This document shows, in pieces, positions 46,693 to 56,265 of a stretch of DNA of 64,000 nucleotides. The notes under the pieces were generated by a model. That model saw only the letters and a program-made list of their open reading frames with translations. It was not told the origin of the DNA and made no database searches. The DNA is taken from positions 1 to 64,000 of the forward strand of contig JAEUMT010000026.1 in NCBI GenBank assembly GCA_016791365.1, read 5' to 3'. Source of the stretch: Hyphomonadaceae bacterium. Its GTDB lineage: Bacteria; Pseudomonadota; Alphaproteobacteria; Caulobacterales; Aquidulcibacteraceae. Position 1 is the first letter of the stretch. Each line of letters begins with the position of its first letter. The position numbers were made by a program, and so were the translations under genes.

Positions 46693-47577
46693 TCAAGGCC
46701 ACTTCGCCACTGGCGGCATCGAGCTTAGAATGCTTTCAACATTTCCACCCGTTTTCAGCCCGAACGTCGTGCCGCGATCGTAGAGCAGATTGAACTCCAC
46801 GTAGCGCCCGCGCTGCACCAATTGTTCTTCGCGATCCGCTTCGGTCCAGGGCTGGCGCATGCGTGCGCGCAGGATTGGTAGATAGCCTTCCAGGAATGCG
46901 CGCCCGATATCCTGGGTGAACGCGAAGTCCTCTTCCCACGTATCGCCGCTTTCGCCGCCGCTATTGTGGTGATCGTAGAAGATGCCGCCGACGCCGCGCG
47001 GTTCGTTGCGGTGCGGGAGCCAGAAATATTCGTCCGCCCACTTCTTGTAGGTGGGATAGAGATCGTCGCCGTGCTTGTCGCAGGCGACGCGGTAGGCGGC
47101 GTGAAACGCCTTTGCGTCTTCGGTCTCTTCGCTGCGCTGATAGCTTTGCGTCGGGTTCAAATCGCCGCCGCCGCCGAACCACCATTGCGTGGTCGTGATA
47201 TGCCGCGTGTTCATATGCGCGGCCGGGCAGTGGGGGTTGCGCATGTGCGCGATCAGCGAAATGCCGCTGGCCCAAAAGCGCGGATCATCGGCGGCGCCTC
47301 GGACATTCTTGGCGAAGTCAGGCGAGAATGCGCCGTGCACCGTGCTCACATGCACGCCGACCTTCTCGAAGAACCGCCCGCGCATCAGCCCCGCGACGCC
47401 GCCGCCCTGATCGGCCGAGCCATCGCCGCGCCGCCAAGGGGTCTTTACGAACCGTCCGGGCGCACCCGGGTAGAGCGCTGCCGGCGCCTCATCCTCGAGC
47501 GCCTCGAACGCCGCGCAAATCTGATCGCGCAGCGCTTCGAACCAAGCCTTCGCCCGCGCCTTGCGCTCTTCGCTCAC
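46693..47577 (-). CDS. hemF: Oxygen-dependent coproporphyrinogen III oxidase
   Basis: HemF (294 residues) uses O2 to decarboxylate coproporphyrinogen III to protoporphyrinogen IX in haem synthesis. Strong family motifs are [29 protein letters not shown] (metal-site His residues), [18 protein letters not shown] and [19 protein letters not shown], with a complete end. Its ATG overlaps trmL's stop (ATGA). Haem supply fits with the bc1 complex genes beside it. It converges with the doc gene by four bases. Confidence 0.96.
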   Translation of the reverse strand: MSEERKARAKAWFEALRDQICAAFEALEDEAPAALYPGAPGRFVKTPWRRGDGSADQGGGVAGLMRGRFFEKVGVHVSTVHGAFSPDFAKNVRGAADDPRFWASGISLIAHMRNPHCPAAHMNTRHITTTQWWFGGGGDLNPTQSYQRSEETEDAKAFHAAYRVACDKHGDDLYPTYKKWADEYFWLPHRNEPRGVGGIFYDHHNSGGESGDTWEEDFAFTQDIGRAFLEGYLPILRARMRQPWTEADREEQLVQRGRYVEFNLLYDRGTTFGLKTGGNVESILSSMPPVAKWP

Positions 47578-48038
47578 GTCAATTTCTCCCAGGCCCCGGT
47601 TTGCCGCATTGCCTCGGTGAGCACCACGGTTGCGGCAGTGATCACGTTGAGAGAGCGCAGCCCGGATACCATTGGCACCCGTACGCTGGCCTGCGCCGCC
47701 GCGTAAAGTTCGCCTGACGAACCAGCGCTCTCGCGCCCCAGCACCAAGGTGTCGCCTGTGGAAAACGAAAAGCTCTGAAATGCGACGGCGCCATCCGTCT
47801 CCACCAGCACCAGCCGGCCGACGTTACGCTCCGGCATCGACTGAAACGCCTTCAAGCTCGTGTGCCGCGTTACCCACGCTTTGTCCCCATAGTCGAGCGC
47901 CGCCCGCTTCATCGACGCATCGGTAAGCGGAAAACCGCAGGGCTCGATCACGTCCAGCGCCACCCCAAGGCAGGCAGAGAGGCGAAGTGCCGCGCCGAGA
48001 TTCTGCGGGATGTCAGGTTGATAGAGAGCCAGCCGCAC
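47574..48038 (-). CDS. trmL: tRNA (cytidine(34)-2'-O)-methyltransferase
   Basis: SPOUT-fold methyltransferase, 154 residues, methylating the wobble nucleotide in tRNA(Leu). It begins [26 protein letters not shown] with the SPOUT start and N-x-G motif, followed by [15 protein letters not shown] and [23 protein letters not shown], the AdoMet-knot residues. It is upstream of hemF with overlapping stop and start, and divergent from petA with 133 bases between. Confidence 0.94.
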   Translation of the reverse strand: MRLALYQPDIPQNLGAALRLSACLGVALDVIEPCGFPLTDASMKRAALDYGDKAWVTRHTSLKAFQSMPERNVGRLVLVETDGAVAFQSFSFSTGDTLVLGRESAGSSGELYAAAQASVRVPMVSGLRSLNVITAATVVLTEAMRQTGAWEKLT

Positions 48039-48171
48039 GTTAATGCCTCCGACGCCGGAGAATCGGGTTGAATCGGGGAATCGATCGGGCGGATGCGGCG
48101 ACGCGCCGCGCGCTCGGGCGACCGGACTAGCCTAGCTTCGCCAGCGAACCAAGGCCGGGAGAGCATAGGCA

Positions 48172-48726
48172 GTGGCTGAAGCAGCACACAACACGCAAGA
48201 CGGTGAAACCACCCGGCGCGACTTCATTTACATTGCCGGCGCATCCGTCGCGGCGGTGGGCGTTGCGGCGACGATTTGGCCTTTCATCGATCAGATGAAT
48301 CCGGCCGCCGACACGCGCGCTTTGTCGACAACGGAAGTCGATCTCGCCGCCGTGCCTGAAGGTCAGCAGATCAAGGTGATGTGGCAGGGCAAGCCGGTGT
48401 TTGTGCGCCATCGCACCGCCGCTGAAATTGCCTCCGCGCAGCGCGACGACTTCGCCAATTTGAAGGACCCGCAAACGGACGCTGATCGTCTGGTGCAGGA
48501 GAACGGCGAAGCGGGTCAGCCCGCATGGCTGATCCTGCAAGCGAGTTGCACGCACTTGGGCTGCGTGCCGACCTTCGTTGAAGGCTCGGCGTTCGGTGGC
48601 TGGTTCTGTCCATGCCACGGCTCGGACTACGACACGTCCGGTCGCATCCGCCGCGGCCCCGCACCGAAAAATCTTCTTGTCGCGCCGTATCTTTTCACCG
48701 GCCCGACCGCGATCCGTATCGGCTAA
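48172..48726 (+). CDS. petA: Ubiquinol-cytochrome c reductase Rieske iron-sulfur subunit
   Basis: Rieske protein of the bc1 complex, 184 residues. The N-terminal TRRDFIYIAGASVAAVGV gives a twin-arginine-type membrane anchor, as in other Rieske proteins exported by Tat. The [2Fe-2S] cluster ligands are in CTHLGCVP and CPCHGSDYD. It starts at GTG 48172 after GGAGAG. Genes petB and petC follow directly. It accepts electrons from ubiquinol and passes them to cytochrome c1. Confidence 0.97.
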   Translation: MAEAAHNTQDGETTRRDFIYIAGASVAAVGVAATIWPFIDQMNPAADTRALSTTEVDLAAVPEGQQIKVMWQGKPVFVRHRTAAEIASAQRDDFANLKDPQTDADRLVQENGEAGQPAWLILQASCTHLGCVPTFVEGSAFGGWFCPCHGSDYDTSGRIRRGPAPKNLLVAPYLFTGPTAIRIG

Positions 48727-48742
48727 AAGTTTGGAGCGCTAA

Positions 48743-50329
48743 GTGAGCGGACCTTCCACCTACGAGCCGAAATCCGGCATCACACGTTGGCTCGACCGGC
48801 GCCTGCCGATCCTGCGGCTGACGCACGACAGCTTCGTCGCCTACCCGACGCCGCGCAATCTCAACTATTGGTGGACGTTCGGCGCCATGCTGAGCCTCTG
48901 TCTGATCGTGCAGATCGTCACCGGCATCGTGCTGGCGATGCACTACGTCCCGCACATCGACATGGCGTTTGCCTCCGTGCAGCGCATTGATCGCGACGTG
49001 CCGTTCGGTTGGCTCATTCAGAACATCCACTCGGTCGGCGCGTCGATGTTCTTCCTGGCCGTGTACATCCACATGTTCCGCGGCCTCTATTACGGCTCAT
49101 ACAAAGCCCCGCGCGAACTGCTCTGGATTCTTGGCTGCATCATCTATCTGCTGATGGTTGCGACCGGCTTCCTCGGCTACACGCTGCCATGGGGCCAGAT
49201 GTCCTTCTGGGGCGCCACCGTCATCACCAACCTCCTGGGCGCGCTGCCGCTCGTTGGCGAGAGCATCAAGAATTGGCTGATGGGCGGCTTCTCGGTCGAC
49301 CAGCCGACGATCAACCGCTTCTTCTCGCTGCACTACCTGCTGCCGTTCGTAATCGCCGGTGTGGTCGCCCTCCACGTCTGGGCGCTGCACGAAGCAGGGC
49401 AGAACAATCCGGTCGGTGTCGACGTAAAGTCCAAAGCCGATACGGTGCCGTTCACGCCGCACGCGACGATCAAGGACCTGTTCGCAACGACGCTGTTCGT
49501 CATCCTCTTCGCCGTGTTCGTGTTCTACATGCCGGACGCACTCGGTCACGCCGACAACTTCATCCCGGCCAACCCGCTGCAGACGCCGCCGGAGATTGTC
49601 CCTGAATGGTATTTGCTGCCATTCTACGCGATCCTCCGCGCCTTTGATTTCAACATTGGCCCGATCGATTCAAAGCTCGCGGGCGTGCTCGCGATGTTCG
49701 CCTCGATCGGCGTTCTCTTCATCCTGCCGTGGCTGGACACCTCGCGCGTGCGTTCGATGCGCTACCGCCCGATCGCCCGTCAGTTCTTCGTGATCTTCGT
49801 GGTCGTCTGCGTCTTCCTCGGTTGGTGCGGCGGCCAGAACCCCGGCAACATCCTGTTGAAGGCGGGTCAGTTCACGGCAACGCTGAGCTGGGTCGCAGAG
49901 GGGCAGCTGAGCGAACGTTCGATCGAAGCGCCGACGGCCGCTCAATGGCAGGAAACCGCTGACGCCGCCGAGGCTGAAGCGCGGTCGCAAGGCGCGGACA
50001 TGACGGCTGTGACGCGCACTGGCGAGACAACTGGCACAATCCGCGTCGTCACCGGCGGCAATCCCGAATTGCAGACCGTGGAAGCCAGTACGCCGGATTT
50101 GCTGGAAGAGCACATCGCCGAAATGAAAGCGGAAGTCGGCCAGGCCGCGCCGTTCTACACGGTCGTTCGCAGCCTTCCGCCGCGCTTCACCGTCACGAAC
50201 TTCTCGCAAGTGCTGACGCTCTACTACTTCCTCTTCTTCCTCGTGATCTTGCCGATCCTGGGTCTGCGCGAGCGCCCTGATCGCGTGCCAGACACGATTG
50301 CGAAGCCGATTGCGCAGGGGGCGCCGTAA
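48743..50329 (+). CDS. petB: Cytochrome b of the bc1 complex, with large insertion
   Basis: Eight-helix di-haem cytochrome b (528 residues) with quinone sites. Landmarks are [38 protein letters not shown], the PEWY motif ([11 protein letters not shown]) and haem-ligand histidines. Typical proteins of this family have about 430 residues. The extra length lies between WCGGQNPG (residue ~363) and [18 protein letters not shown] (residue ~483), a 120-residue stretch where relatives have about ten. The insert is polar, with an Ala/Glu/Gln-rich part ([20 protein letters not shown]) that could form periplasmic helices. It overlaps petC's ATG by one base. Confidence 0.95.
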   Translation: MSGPSTYEPKSGITRWLDRRLPILRLTHDSFVAYPTPRNLNYWWTFGAMLSLCLIVQIVTGIVLAMHYVPHIDMAFASVQRIDRDVPFGWLIQNIHSVGASMFFLAVYIHMFRGLYYGSYKAPRELLWILGCIIYLLMVATGFLGYTLPWGQMSFWGATVITNLLGALPLVGESIKNWLMGGFSVDQPTINRFFSLHYLLPFVIAGVVALHVWALHEAGQNNPVGVDVKSKADTVPFTPHATIKDLFATTLFVILFAVFVFYMPDALGHADNFIPANPLQTPPEIVPEWYLLPFYAILRAFDFNIGPIDSKLAGVLAMFASIGVLFILPWLDTSRVRSMRYRPIARQFFVIFVVVCVFLGWCGGQNPGNILLKAGQFTATLSWVAEGQLSERSIEAPTAAQWQETADAAEAEARSQGADMTAVTRTGETTGTIRVVTGGNPELQTVEASTPDLLEEHIAEMKAEVGQAAPFYTVVRSLPPRFTVTNFSQVLTLYYFLFFLVILPILGLRERPDRVPDTIAKPIAQGAP

Positions 50330-51174
50330 TGTTGCGTGCAATTTCCGCTGCCGCGGTGCTCGTTCTCGCGGGCGTGGGCGTGGCTTGGGCCGCGGTTCAT
50401 GGCGAAGAACCGGAAAAATATCCGTTCTCGTTCGAGAGTCCGGTTGGCTCGTATGACATGGCGGCCGTTCAGCGCGGCTTCCAGGTGTACAACCAGGTTT
50501 GCGCGAACTGTCACTCGATGAACCACCTCGCCTATCGCCACCTTGGCGAAGAGGGCGGTCCGTTCGCGCTCTACATGGTGCAGAACGAAGAGACCCACCA
50601 ACCGGAGCCCCACGTCGGGCGTCCTGAGCATGGCGGCGAATTCGTTGAGGTCACGGACAATCCGTACGTCCGCGCCATCGCGCAGAGCCACATGATCACC
50701 GACATCGATCCGAATTCCGGTCAGCCGACCGATCGTCCGGGCCGCATCTCGGATCGCTTCCGCCGCCCGTTCCCGAACGAGATCGCGGCGCGCGCTTCGA
50801 ACGGCGGCGCGGCGCCGCCGGATCTTTCGGTTATCACCCATGCCCGCCATGGCGGCGCGCCGTACGTGCGTTCGTTGCTGATGGGCTATGACGGCCAGAC
50901 GCGTGGCACGCTGCACCACAATCCGTATTTCCCGGGTGGCTGGCTGGCGATGGCGCCGCCCTTGGCCGATGGCGCTGTCCCGTACGCGGATACGGAAACC
51001 CCGCAAACGGTTGAGCAATACGCGACCGATGTGGCGACGTTCCTGCAATGGGCCGCCGATCCGCATATGGAAGCGCGTAAGCGCCTCGGCATCGTGGTGC
51101 TCGCGTTCCTGCTGGCGCTCTCCGGCCTTCTCTACCTCGCCTACAAGCAAGTCTGGCGCGGCGAGAGCCACTAA
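50329..51174 (+). CDS. petC: Cytochrome c1
   Basis: Cytochrome c1 subunit (281 residues). Signal peptide to about residue 22, haem motif C58-x-x-C61-H62 (CANCHSMNH), sixth ligand Met in WLAMAPPL, and a C-terminal membrane anchor (LGIVVLAFLLALSGLLYLAYK). It takes electrons from the Rieske protein and hands them to soluble cytochrome c. The start overlaps petB's stop (TAATG). The operon ends in a hairpin terminator about 26 bases downstream. Confidence 0.96.
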   Translation: MLRAISAAAVLVLAGVGVAWAAVHGEEPEKYPFSFESPVGSYDMAAVQRGFQVYNQVCANCHSMNHLAYRHLGEEGGPFALYMVQNEETHQPEPHVGRPEHGGEFVEVTDNPYVRAIAQSHMITDIDPNSGQPTDRPGRISDRFRRPFPNEIAARASNGGAAPPDLSVITHARHGGAPYVRSLLMGYDGQTRGTLHHNPYFPGGWLAMAPPLADGAVPYADTETPQTVEQYATDVATFLQWAADPHMEARKRLGIVVLAFLLALSGLLYLAYKQVWRGESH

Positions 51175-51199
51175 GTCTCAAGACGATTTTCGAACGGAA

Positions 51200-51229
51200 A
51201 CGCCGGCCTCGCGCCGGTGTTTTTGTTTT
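51200..51229 (+). terminator. Terminator of the petABC operon
   Basis: The stem CGCCGGC / GCGCCGGTG with a short loop is followed by TTTTTGTTTT. It begins 26 bases after the petC stop. Confidence 0.8.
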
Positions 51230-51270
51230 GGCGCTCCCTCGTCATCGCCGCCGCAAAGCACTCAAACGAA

Positions 51271-51300
51271 ATGAGGGCGCGATTTGCATCGCGCCCTCAT
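51271..51300 (-). terminator. Terminator of the SleB-type gene
   Basis: A perfect inverted repeat ATGAGGGCGCGAT ... ATCGCGCCCTCAT around a four-base loop. On the minus strand it is followed by TTTCGTTT, 28 bases past the stop of the cell-wall hydrolase gene. Confidence 0.75.
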
Positions 51301-51327
51301 GGACAGATTTCACATTGCGATTGTTGC

Positions 51328-52296
51328 TTAAGGCGCGCCAGCGCCTGCCGTTGTCGGCGTGACGGTATCGACAGGCGAGGGCCTCACCACCGGAGCGCCA
51401 TTCATCGTCGGCGCCGCGGCGCCGTTGACGTCAACCGTCGTCGCGTTCGTTTCGCTCGGCAGCGCTTGGCGCGCCGCACTTGCCGGTGCGTATTGAATCA
51501 CACCGTTGACGCGGCCCGCACGTGGTCCGCGCCGCGAGCTTGAAGCACGCTGCGTGCGTGGTTCACCGCCGGTGATCGCTTGACCCAAGTATTGGGCGAC
51601 ATCGATCAGGCGCGGCGTGTCGCGGACGCCTGGATCTGGCACGTCGCTGTAGAAGATGTGCTGCCCAAGCACTTGCCGGCCTTCGCCGATGCGCGCCCAC
51701 CGTGGGCGGACGCCGCGCGTGTGATAGAAGAGAGCGCCGCCAGTCGGATCGACGGATTGACCGCTCAGCACTTCACGGGCAACGCGATCGGCGACAGCCC
51801 ATTCTGGATCGGTCGCAATGCTCGAGGGATCGCGCGCGAGGTTCACAACGGTGCGGCGGTTTGGGTCGCCGCGGTTCCACACCGAAAATTGCTTCGGTGA
51901 AAGAATGACAGTCGAAAGGTCTTCGCCAAAGCGTGGTCCAACGCGGTTGACCATCACATGCGCCACGGCGCGCATGCCATCTTCGCCCTCGCTGCGCGCT
52001 TCGCCCCAGACGGTCGCGGCCAGCAAGCGAACTTCATCTTCGTTCAACACGACGGGTTGCTGATCGGAAACCGTGCGTCCTGCAGGTTCCTCCGGAACGA
52101 ATCCCACGATCGATCGTTCGCCACTTACAACAGCAGCGAGCGCGTCCGGATAAAGGGCGAAGTTCATCGCCGCAGCGAGAACAAGCACGCCCCCCGCGCC
52201 GAGTGCGTGGAGTGAGTGCTTCAACGAGTGCGCATCCTTGCGCGCGCGGTGATTTTTCTTGTTCGGACGCGTAAGTCCGATCCAGCGAACGGCCAT
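51328..52296 (-). CDS. SleB-type cell wall hydrolase
   Basis: A 322-residue envelope protein with an N-terminal signal-anchor (HSLHALGAGGVLVLAAAMNFALY, about 30-52) and a SleB/Hydrolase_2 catalytic domain (about 90-220): LLAATVWGEARSEGEDGMRA with the catalytic Glu, and LSPKQFSVWN. Such enzymes cleave peptidoglycan glycan strands (lytic transglycosylase-like). The C-terminus is a Thr/Pro/Ala-rich tail. A hairpin terminator follows. Upstream, 305 bases separate it from a divergent gene. Confidence 0.88.
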   Translation of the reverse strand: MAVRWIGLTRPNKKNHRARKDAHSLKHSLHALGAGGVLVLAAAMNFALYPDALAAVVSGERSIVGFVPEEPAGRTVSDQQPVVLNEDEVRLLAATVWGEARSEGEDGMRAVAHVMVNRVGPRFGEDLSTVILSPKQFSVWNRGDPNRRTVVNLARDPSSIATDPEWAVADRVAREVLSGQSVDPTGGALFYHTRGVRPRWARIGEGRQVLGQHIFYSDVPDPGVRDTPRLIDVAQYLGQAITGGEPRTQRASSSRRGPRAGRVNGVIQYAPASAARQALPSETNATTVDVNGAAAPTMNGAPVVRPSPVDTVTPTTAGAGAP

Positions 52297-52601
52297 CTTG
52301 GTCTCTCTACATCGCGCGGCACGCCAGCGGCGCTACCGTGGTGGAACGAAAAAGGTGGGCGTGGACCCGCTCGCAGCACGTGCGGACACGAAGCGCGTTT
52401 CTACTTATGCACAAGGCGAGAATGGGGCGCGCGAGCGACGAATACAGTCAAAAACCCCCGCAATTCCTTGCTATTCTGTCAGAACTAGACCTTCGACATA
52501 GTCTGCCAAGCATTGTTCCTTACGGTGCGGACAGAAAAGCCAGTCGTTCGCGTGTTTCGCAATGTCTCATCATCGCTATGCTCATTAAAAAGTGAGCCGA
52601 G
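52297..52601. other. Divergent intergenic region without a recognised gene
   Basis: Between the SleB-type gene (minus) and the large membrane-protein gene (plus). Several ORFs cross it, but none has family similarity or a good ribosome site. It is relatively AT-rich around 52440-52600 and probably holds the divergent promoters; I could not place a convincing -35/-10 pair. Confidence 0.5.
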
Positions 52602-54059
52602 ATGACGACATCCGTACGCTCAATCGACACGGCCGCAGCGGGCTATGTTCGTCATCTCTTTGTCCGTGCACTCAGCGCGTCTTTTGTTGTCGCGGCAGTC
52701 TTCGGCATTCTCGCCACCACGCTTAGCGCGACGATCTATTCAGTTGGCGCAGGCGGCCTCGCCTCAGCAGCCGTGGCGCCGCTTGGGGTTGTGCTGGTGT
52801 TCCTTCTGTTTGTGATGCCGGTGGCGATCGTCGTGTCGATCGGCGGCGCTCTCATCGACTTGCTCCATCGCCGCATTGTCGGGTTGGCGCTGTTTGTGTT
52901 GGGGCTGTTCTTGATGGTGTTCCTGGCTATGGCCGCCATTTATTCCGCACTTGCGACCGCGGGTGTCGATATGCGGTCGGACAACTATCGAGAGGACCTG
53001 CCATTTTACGACGCTTTGTGGCTCGGCGCTTTCGCGATTGTGGCGTGTGCGATCAGCTACCAAGTCATGCGCGCTGGCTGGTGGCAACTCACAAGCCGCT
53101 CAGCCGATTTTTGCTCTGCGCGCGGTTGGCGTCCTTCGCCTTGGCGTTTGTTGACGTCGTTCCGACGTTATCTCGGACTTCCGAGCTTTCTCTCATATGT
53201 CGGCAAAAAGCGTAGCGTCGTGACGATGCTCTATTTCGGTGTCGCCGTCCTCAACCTTGGTCTCTTCGCATTGCTCTTCTTGCCGGTGGCGCTTGGCACA
53301 TCGAAAGAGCAAGTCGAGTCATTCAATCCTGTCGTTGTGTGCTCGGTGATCGGCGCTTTGCTGCTGCTCAACATTGTTGGAGCGGGAGATCTTCTGGCGC
53401 GGCTGGCGGATACGCGAGCGACGAAGCTCTATCAGAGTGTTCGTGAATGGGATGCGCGCCCGCCAGTATTGTTTTTGCGCGCCTTTAATCAAGACAGCAC
53501 AAAACTGTATGCGCGTGGCGGAGATCCATTCGCGCGTTGGCCCGCTGGCGTCGGCCGCGTCCGCACCCTTGACGAAATTCTGCTTGAGCATGGGTCGCCG
53601 TACGGTCCCGTCATCGCCATCGGCGACCCACGCGATCCAACACCGCCGCTTGGCGCGGCGCGCGTTTTTGTCGAAGGGGCCGGCGACCAATGGCAAGACG
53701 TTGTCACGGCGCTTGCCGGCGCATCGCACGCTGTCGTGCTTTCTCCCAATCGAGGGGAGGGGGTTCAGTGGGAACTCGATCTCATCGCGCATGCCGGCGG
53801 GCGTCTTCAAACGATCTTGCTCGCGAGTCCGGCGCTTGGCCGCGAAGAAACTTTGGCGCTTTTTGAGCGATTGGCGCCGGGCATGCCTCAAATCCCCGCG
53901 CGGCAAGTGTTGATTGCCGCCTATGCGCAGGATGGCGTTTGGACAGTTCTCACCACTAAGCGGCTTAGTCTCGAAGCCTACGTTGCCGCCCTCAACGCGG
54001 CGCTGCAGTCGCTCTTCGGGTTGAGCGGCGTTCCGATGCGCGGTCATGCGCGGGGTTAG
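52602..54059 (+). CDS. Multi-pass membrane protein with possible TIR-like C-terminal domain
   Basis: A 485-residue protein that I do not recognise. The N-terminal half has about six hydrophobic segments (30-60, 70-95, 100-125, 140-160, 215-240, 250-270), with two segments in the first 100 residues. From about residue 285 the protein is soluble: PPVLFLRAFNQDS, GPVIAIGDPRDP, ARVFVEGAGDQWQDVVTALA, HAVVLSPNRGEGVQWELDLI and RLQTILLASPALG. The alternating beta-strand and helix layout, with Glu in WEL, resembles TIR/SEFIR-type domains, but the similarity is weak and unproven. A short linker separates the two parts. The next gene begins 35 bases later. Confidence 0.65.
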   Translation: MTTSVRSIDTAAAGYVRHLFVRALSASFVVAAVFGILATTLSATIYSVGAGGLASAAVAPLGVVLVFLLFVMPVAIVVSIGGALIDLLHRRIVGLALFVLGLFLMVFLAMAAIYSALATAGVDMRSDNYREDLPFYDALWLGAFAIVACAISYQVMRAGWWQLTSRSADFCSARGWRPSPWRLLTSFRRYLGLPSFLSYVGKKRSVVTMLYFGVAVLNLGLFALLFLPVALGTSKEQVESFNPVVVCSVIGALLLLNIVGAGDLLARLADTRATKLYQSVREWDARPPVLFLRAFNQDSTKLYARGGDPFARWPAGVGRVRTLDEILLEHGSPYGPVIAIGDPRDPTPPLGAARVFVEGAGDQWQDVVTALAGASHAVVLSPNRGEGVQWELDLIAHAGGRLQTILLASPALGREETLALFERLAPGMPQIPARQVLIAAYAQDGVWTVLTTKRLSLEAYVAALNAALQSLFGLSGVPMRGHARG

Positions 54060-54094
54060 TTGCGTATCGTTCGCAACAAGCGTAGAGCGACGCC

Positions 54095-54832
54095 ATGAAA
54101 ATCCTTTTGCCTCTGGCGCTTGCGCTATCCCTCACCATTGCGGGCTGCGGCCAGCGCGAACCGACCCACGATATGGCGCCGCCCGCGCCGGCGGACGCCG
54201 CGCGCGAAGACGCCGATTTCGCGATGCGCCTGGTTCTGATCGAAGGCCATCTGCAAGTCGGCCGCGAACTCATCGAAGCAGGGCAGACGCAGAACTCGCT
54301 TCCGCACTTCGGCCATCCGGTGCGCGAACTTTATAGCGACATGATCCCGATCATCGTTCACCGCGGCGGCGCGCAATTCGATCGTGATCTGATCGCCCTC
54401 GAAGCGCTTGCCGCACGCGAAAACAATTCGCCGACGTTTACGACGGCCTTCGATGCCGCGCTCGCAAAGGTGCAAGCGGCGCGCAATTTGATCCCAGCCG
54501 AAAAATGGTCGGACGATCAATTTGTCCTTGGTCTCGTCGCCGACACGGCAAACGTCGCCAGCCAGGAATACCGAAATGCCCTGGTCGGCGGCCGCATCGA
54601 TAGTCTCATTGAGTATCACGATGCGCGGGGCTTCATCTTCCGCCTTGGCGACATCCTCGCCGCGCATCAGGGCGCGGATCCGCGATTGGCGCAGGCCGCC
54701 GCGCTGGTGGCGGAACTTCGTGTCTTCGTTGAGCCGCTCAATCCGTCGAACCCGCCGCGCGCCACGGACGTGCAGTTCGAAGAAAAAGCCGCCGCTCTTC
54801 GCGCGCTTGTGGAAGCACCTCCAGCGCAATGA
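54095..54832 (+). CDS. Helical lipoprotein, unknown function
   Basis: A 245-residue lipoprotein (signal peptide MKILLPLALALSLTIAGC; lipobox I-A-G-C). The mature part is helical. The segment EGHLQVGRELIEAGQTQNSL near residue 50 and HFGHPVRELYSDMIP resemble parts of long helical bundles, perhaps imelysin/EfeO-like, but I cannot assign a family with confidence. Its TGA overlaps the next gene's ATG by four bases (ATGA), implying a functional pair with the following membrane protein. Confidence 0.65.
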   Translation: MKILLPLALALSLTIAGCGQREPTHDMAPPAPADAAREDADFAMRLVLIEGHLQVGRELIEAGQTQNSLPHFGHPVRELYSDMIPIIVHRGGAQFDRDLIALEALAARENNSPTFTTAFDAALAKVQAARNLIPAEKWSDDQFVLGLVADTANVASQEYRNALVGGRIDSLIEYHDARGFIFRLGDILAAHQGADPRLAQAAALVAELRVFVEPLNPSNPPRATDVQFEEKAAALRALVEAPPAQ

Positions 54833-55362
54833 ACCCGTACAGCGATTTCAGCGTTCCGTGGTTCGATGCATTTTTGCTATGGCTGAGCGCAACCGAACTT
54901 CGCGCGTTTTTCTATCGCTTCGAGGATTTTGACTGGCTGTTCGTCTTCGCTCACGTCGCCTCGGCGGCTGTGCTGCTGGGCTCGATCCTGATCGTCGATC
55001 TGCGCATCATTGGGGTGATGCGCGAAATCAATCTCCGCAAGCTCGCGGTGCTGGCGTTGCCGTGGTCGATTGGCGGCGCCGTCGTTGCGCTTCTGAGCGG
55101 CTCGGTGCTGTTGTTGTTCGATCCGATCGCGGTTGGCGTTCACACCTACTTCCTGCCCAAGATGGGCTTGATCGTGTTGGGCCTTCTCAACGCCGTGATG
55201 TTTCACCGCCTGTTCAATCTCGACATCGCCGAAACCCCGTCCGTTCGCACGCGGTTCGTTGGCGCACTCTCGATTGCGCTATGGGCGGGCGTCTTCCTTT
55301 GCGCCTCGCTTAACAGCACGGAACGCATCTCCAGCACCAATCATGCCGAGTTCAGCCGCTAG
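54829..55362 (+). CDS. Membrane protein, DUF6644/DUF2214-like
   Basis: A 177-residue integral membrane protein with four hydrophobic segments, starting MNPYSDFSVPWFDAFLLWLSAT. FVFAHVASAAVLLGSILIVDLRIIG contains a membrane His typical of putative haem-binding DUF2214/DUF6644 proteins; LFDPIAVGVHTYFLPKM and a later NAVMFHRLFN contribute further histidines. Together with the lipoprotein upstream (overlapping genes), it may form a redox or sensing unit; this is inference. Confidence 0.7.
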   Translation: MNPYSDFSVPWFDAFLLWLSATELRAFFYRFEDFDWLFVFAHVASAAVLLGSILIVDLRIIGVMREINLRKLAVLALPWSIGGAVVALLSGSVLLLFDPIAVGVHTYFLPKMGLIVLGLLNAVMFHRLFNLDIAETPSVRTRFVGALSIALWAGVFLCASLNSTERISSTNHAEFSR

Positions 55363-55392
55363 CGCGCGCTGTGGGTGGTTTCGACCGTCGGT

Positions 55393-56265
55393 CTAGCTGC
55401 CCAACAGCACCGTGCGGCCGTTGACCGGTTGGGTGTGGCGCGAGCTTGAACCAAGGGCCTCGCGGAGCGCGGCGATCTGTTCCGCCGAAGCGGTGATCGG
55501 CGTACGCAGCACGTTCCAGCGGACGCCTTCGCTGCACGGCGGGGTCGTCAGCGAGCCCGCATACGCGAAATAGGCGCGATCGGGCGGCAGCAGCGCCGTC
55601 AGATTGACGCTTAGATGCTCCGCGAATTCGTCGCCATGTTCGCGGGGCGCATGCTCAAGCAACGCCGCGAGCGCGCCGTTCTCGACGCCTTCTTCGATGA
55701 ATACGCCAACAACGGCGAGTTGCCCGGCTTCGTTACGGTGCACGAAATGGAGTTCGGCCGGGTACGCGCGGCGGTCCAGCATATGTTCGGCCGGCGCGTG
55801 AAAATGGAATTGCGCGAACGTGTAGTTGTCGTTGCCGATGCCCAGCGTCGCCGCGCTCTGCGCGGGGCTGAATTGCAGGGTGTGGCCGTTGTTCACGAAG
55901 CCGCCTTCGACCGGCAAATAGTGCGGCGCGAGGTCCGGCACTTCCGCCATCGGCGCGGCGCTGGAGAGGTTGATGGGGGATTGCTCTTGGCCGCGCCCGC
56001 AGAGGCCGCTGACCCCGGCCCAAGCGCGCTGATTGCCGTAGCCCCAGTGTGAAGCGGCCTGTTGAACCGCGGCGTGCGGCGCGTTGGTGGCGGCGTGCGC
56101 CTCGGCCGGACCGAGCGTCGGTCCGTGGCCGTTGGCGGCTTCGCCATGCGCGGCGTCAGCGCCATGCGCTTCGGCCGATGCTTGTTCATGATGCGCGCTA
56201 TCGCTGCTCGCGCCACAGCTGGCAAGCAACAAAGCGAGCGCGGACGCCGCTGATCCCAGACGCAT
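55393..56265 (-). CDS. Periplasmic alpha-type carbonic anhydrase
   Basis: Alpha carbonic anhydrase (290 residues). A lipoprotein-like signal (MRLGSAASALALLLASC, lipobox L-A-S-C) is followed by a His/Ala/Glu-rich linker, about residues 20-70, with seven histidines. The catalytic domain starts HWGYGNQRAWA. Zinc His ligands lie in FAQFHFHAPAEH and in AELHFVHRN; SLTTPPCSEGVRW is the conserved active-site end. It interconverts CO2 and bicarbonate in the periplasm. ATG 56265 follows GGAGA. The enzyme is complete. Confidence 0.93.
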   Translation of the reverse strand: MRLGSAASALALLLASCGASSDSAHHEQASAEAHGADAAHGEAANGHGPTLGPAEAHAATNAPHAAVQQAASHWGYGNQRAWAGVSGLCGRGQEQSPINLSSAAPMAEVPDLAPHYLPVEGGFVNNGHTLQFSPAQSAATLGIGNDNYTFAQFHFHAPAEHMLDRRAYPAELHFVHRNEAGQLAVVGVFIEEGVENGALAALLEHAPREHGDEFAEHLSVNLTALLPPDRAYFAYAGSLTTPPCSEGVRWNVLRTPITASAEQIAALREALGSSSRHTQPVNGRTVLLGS

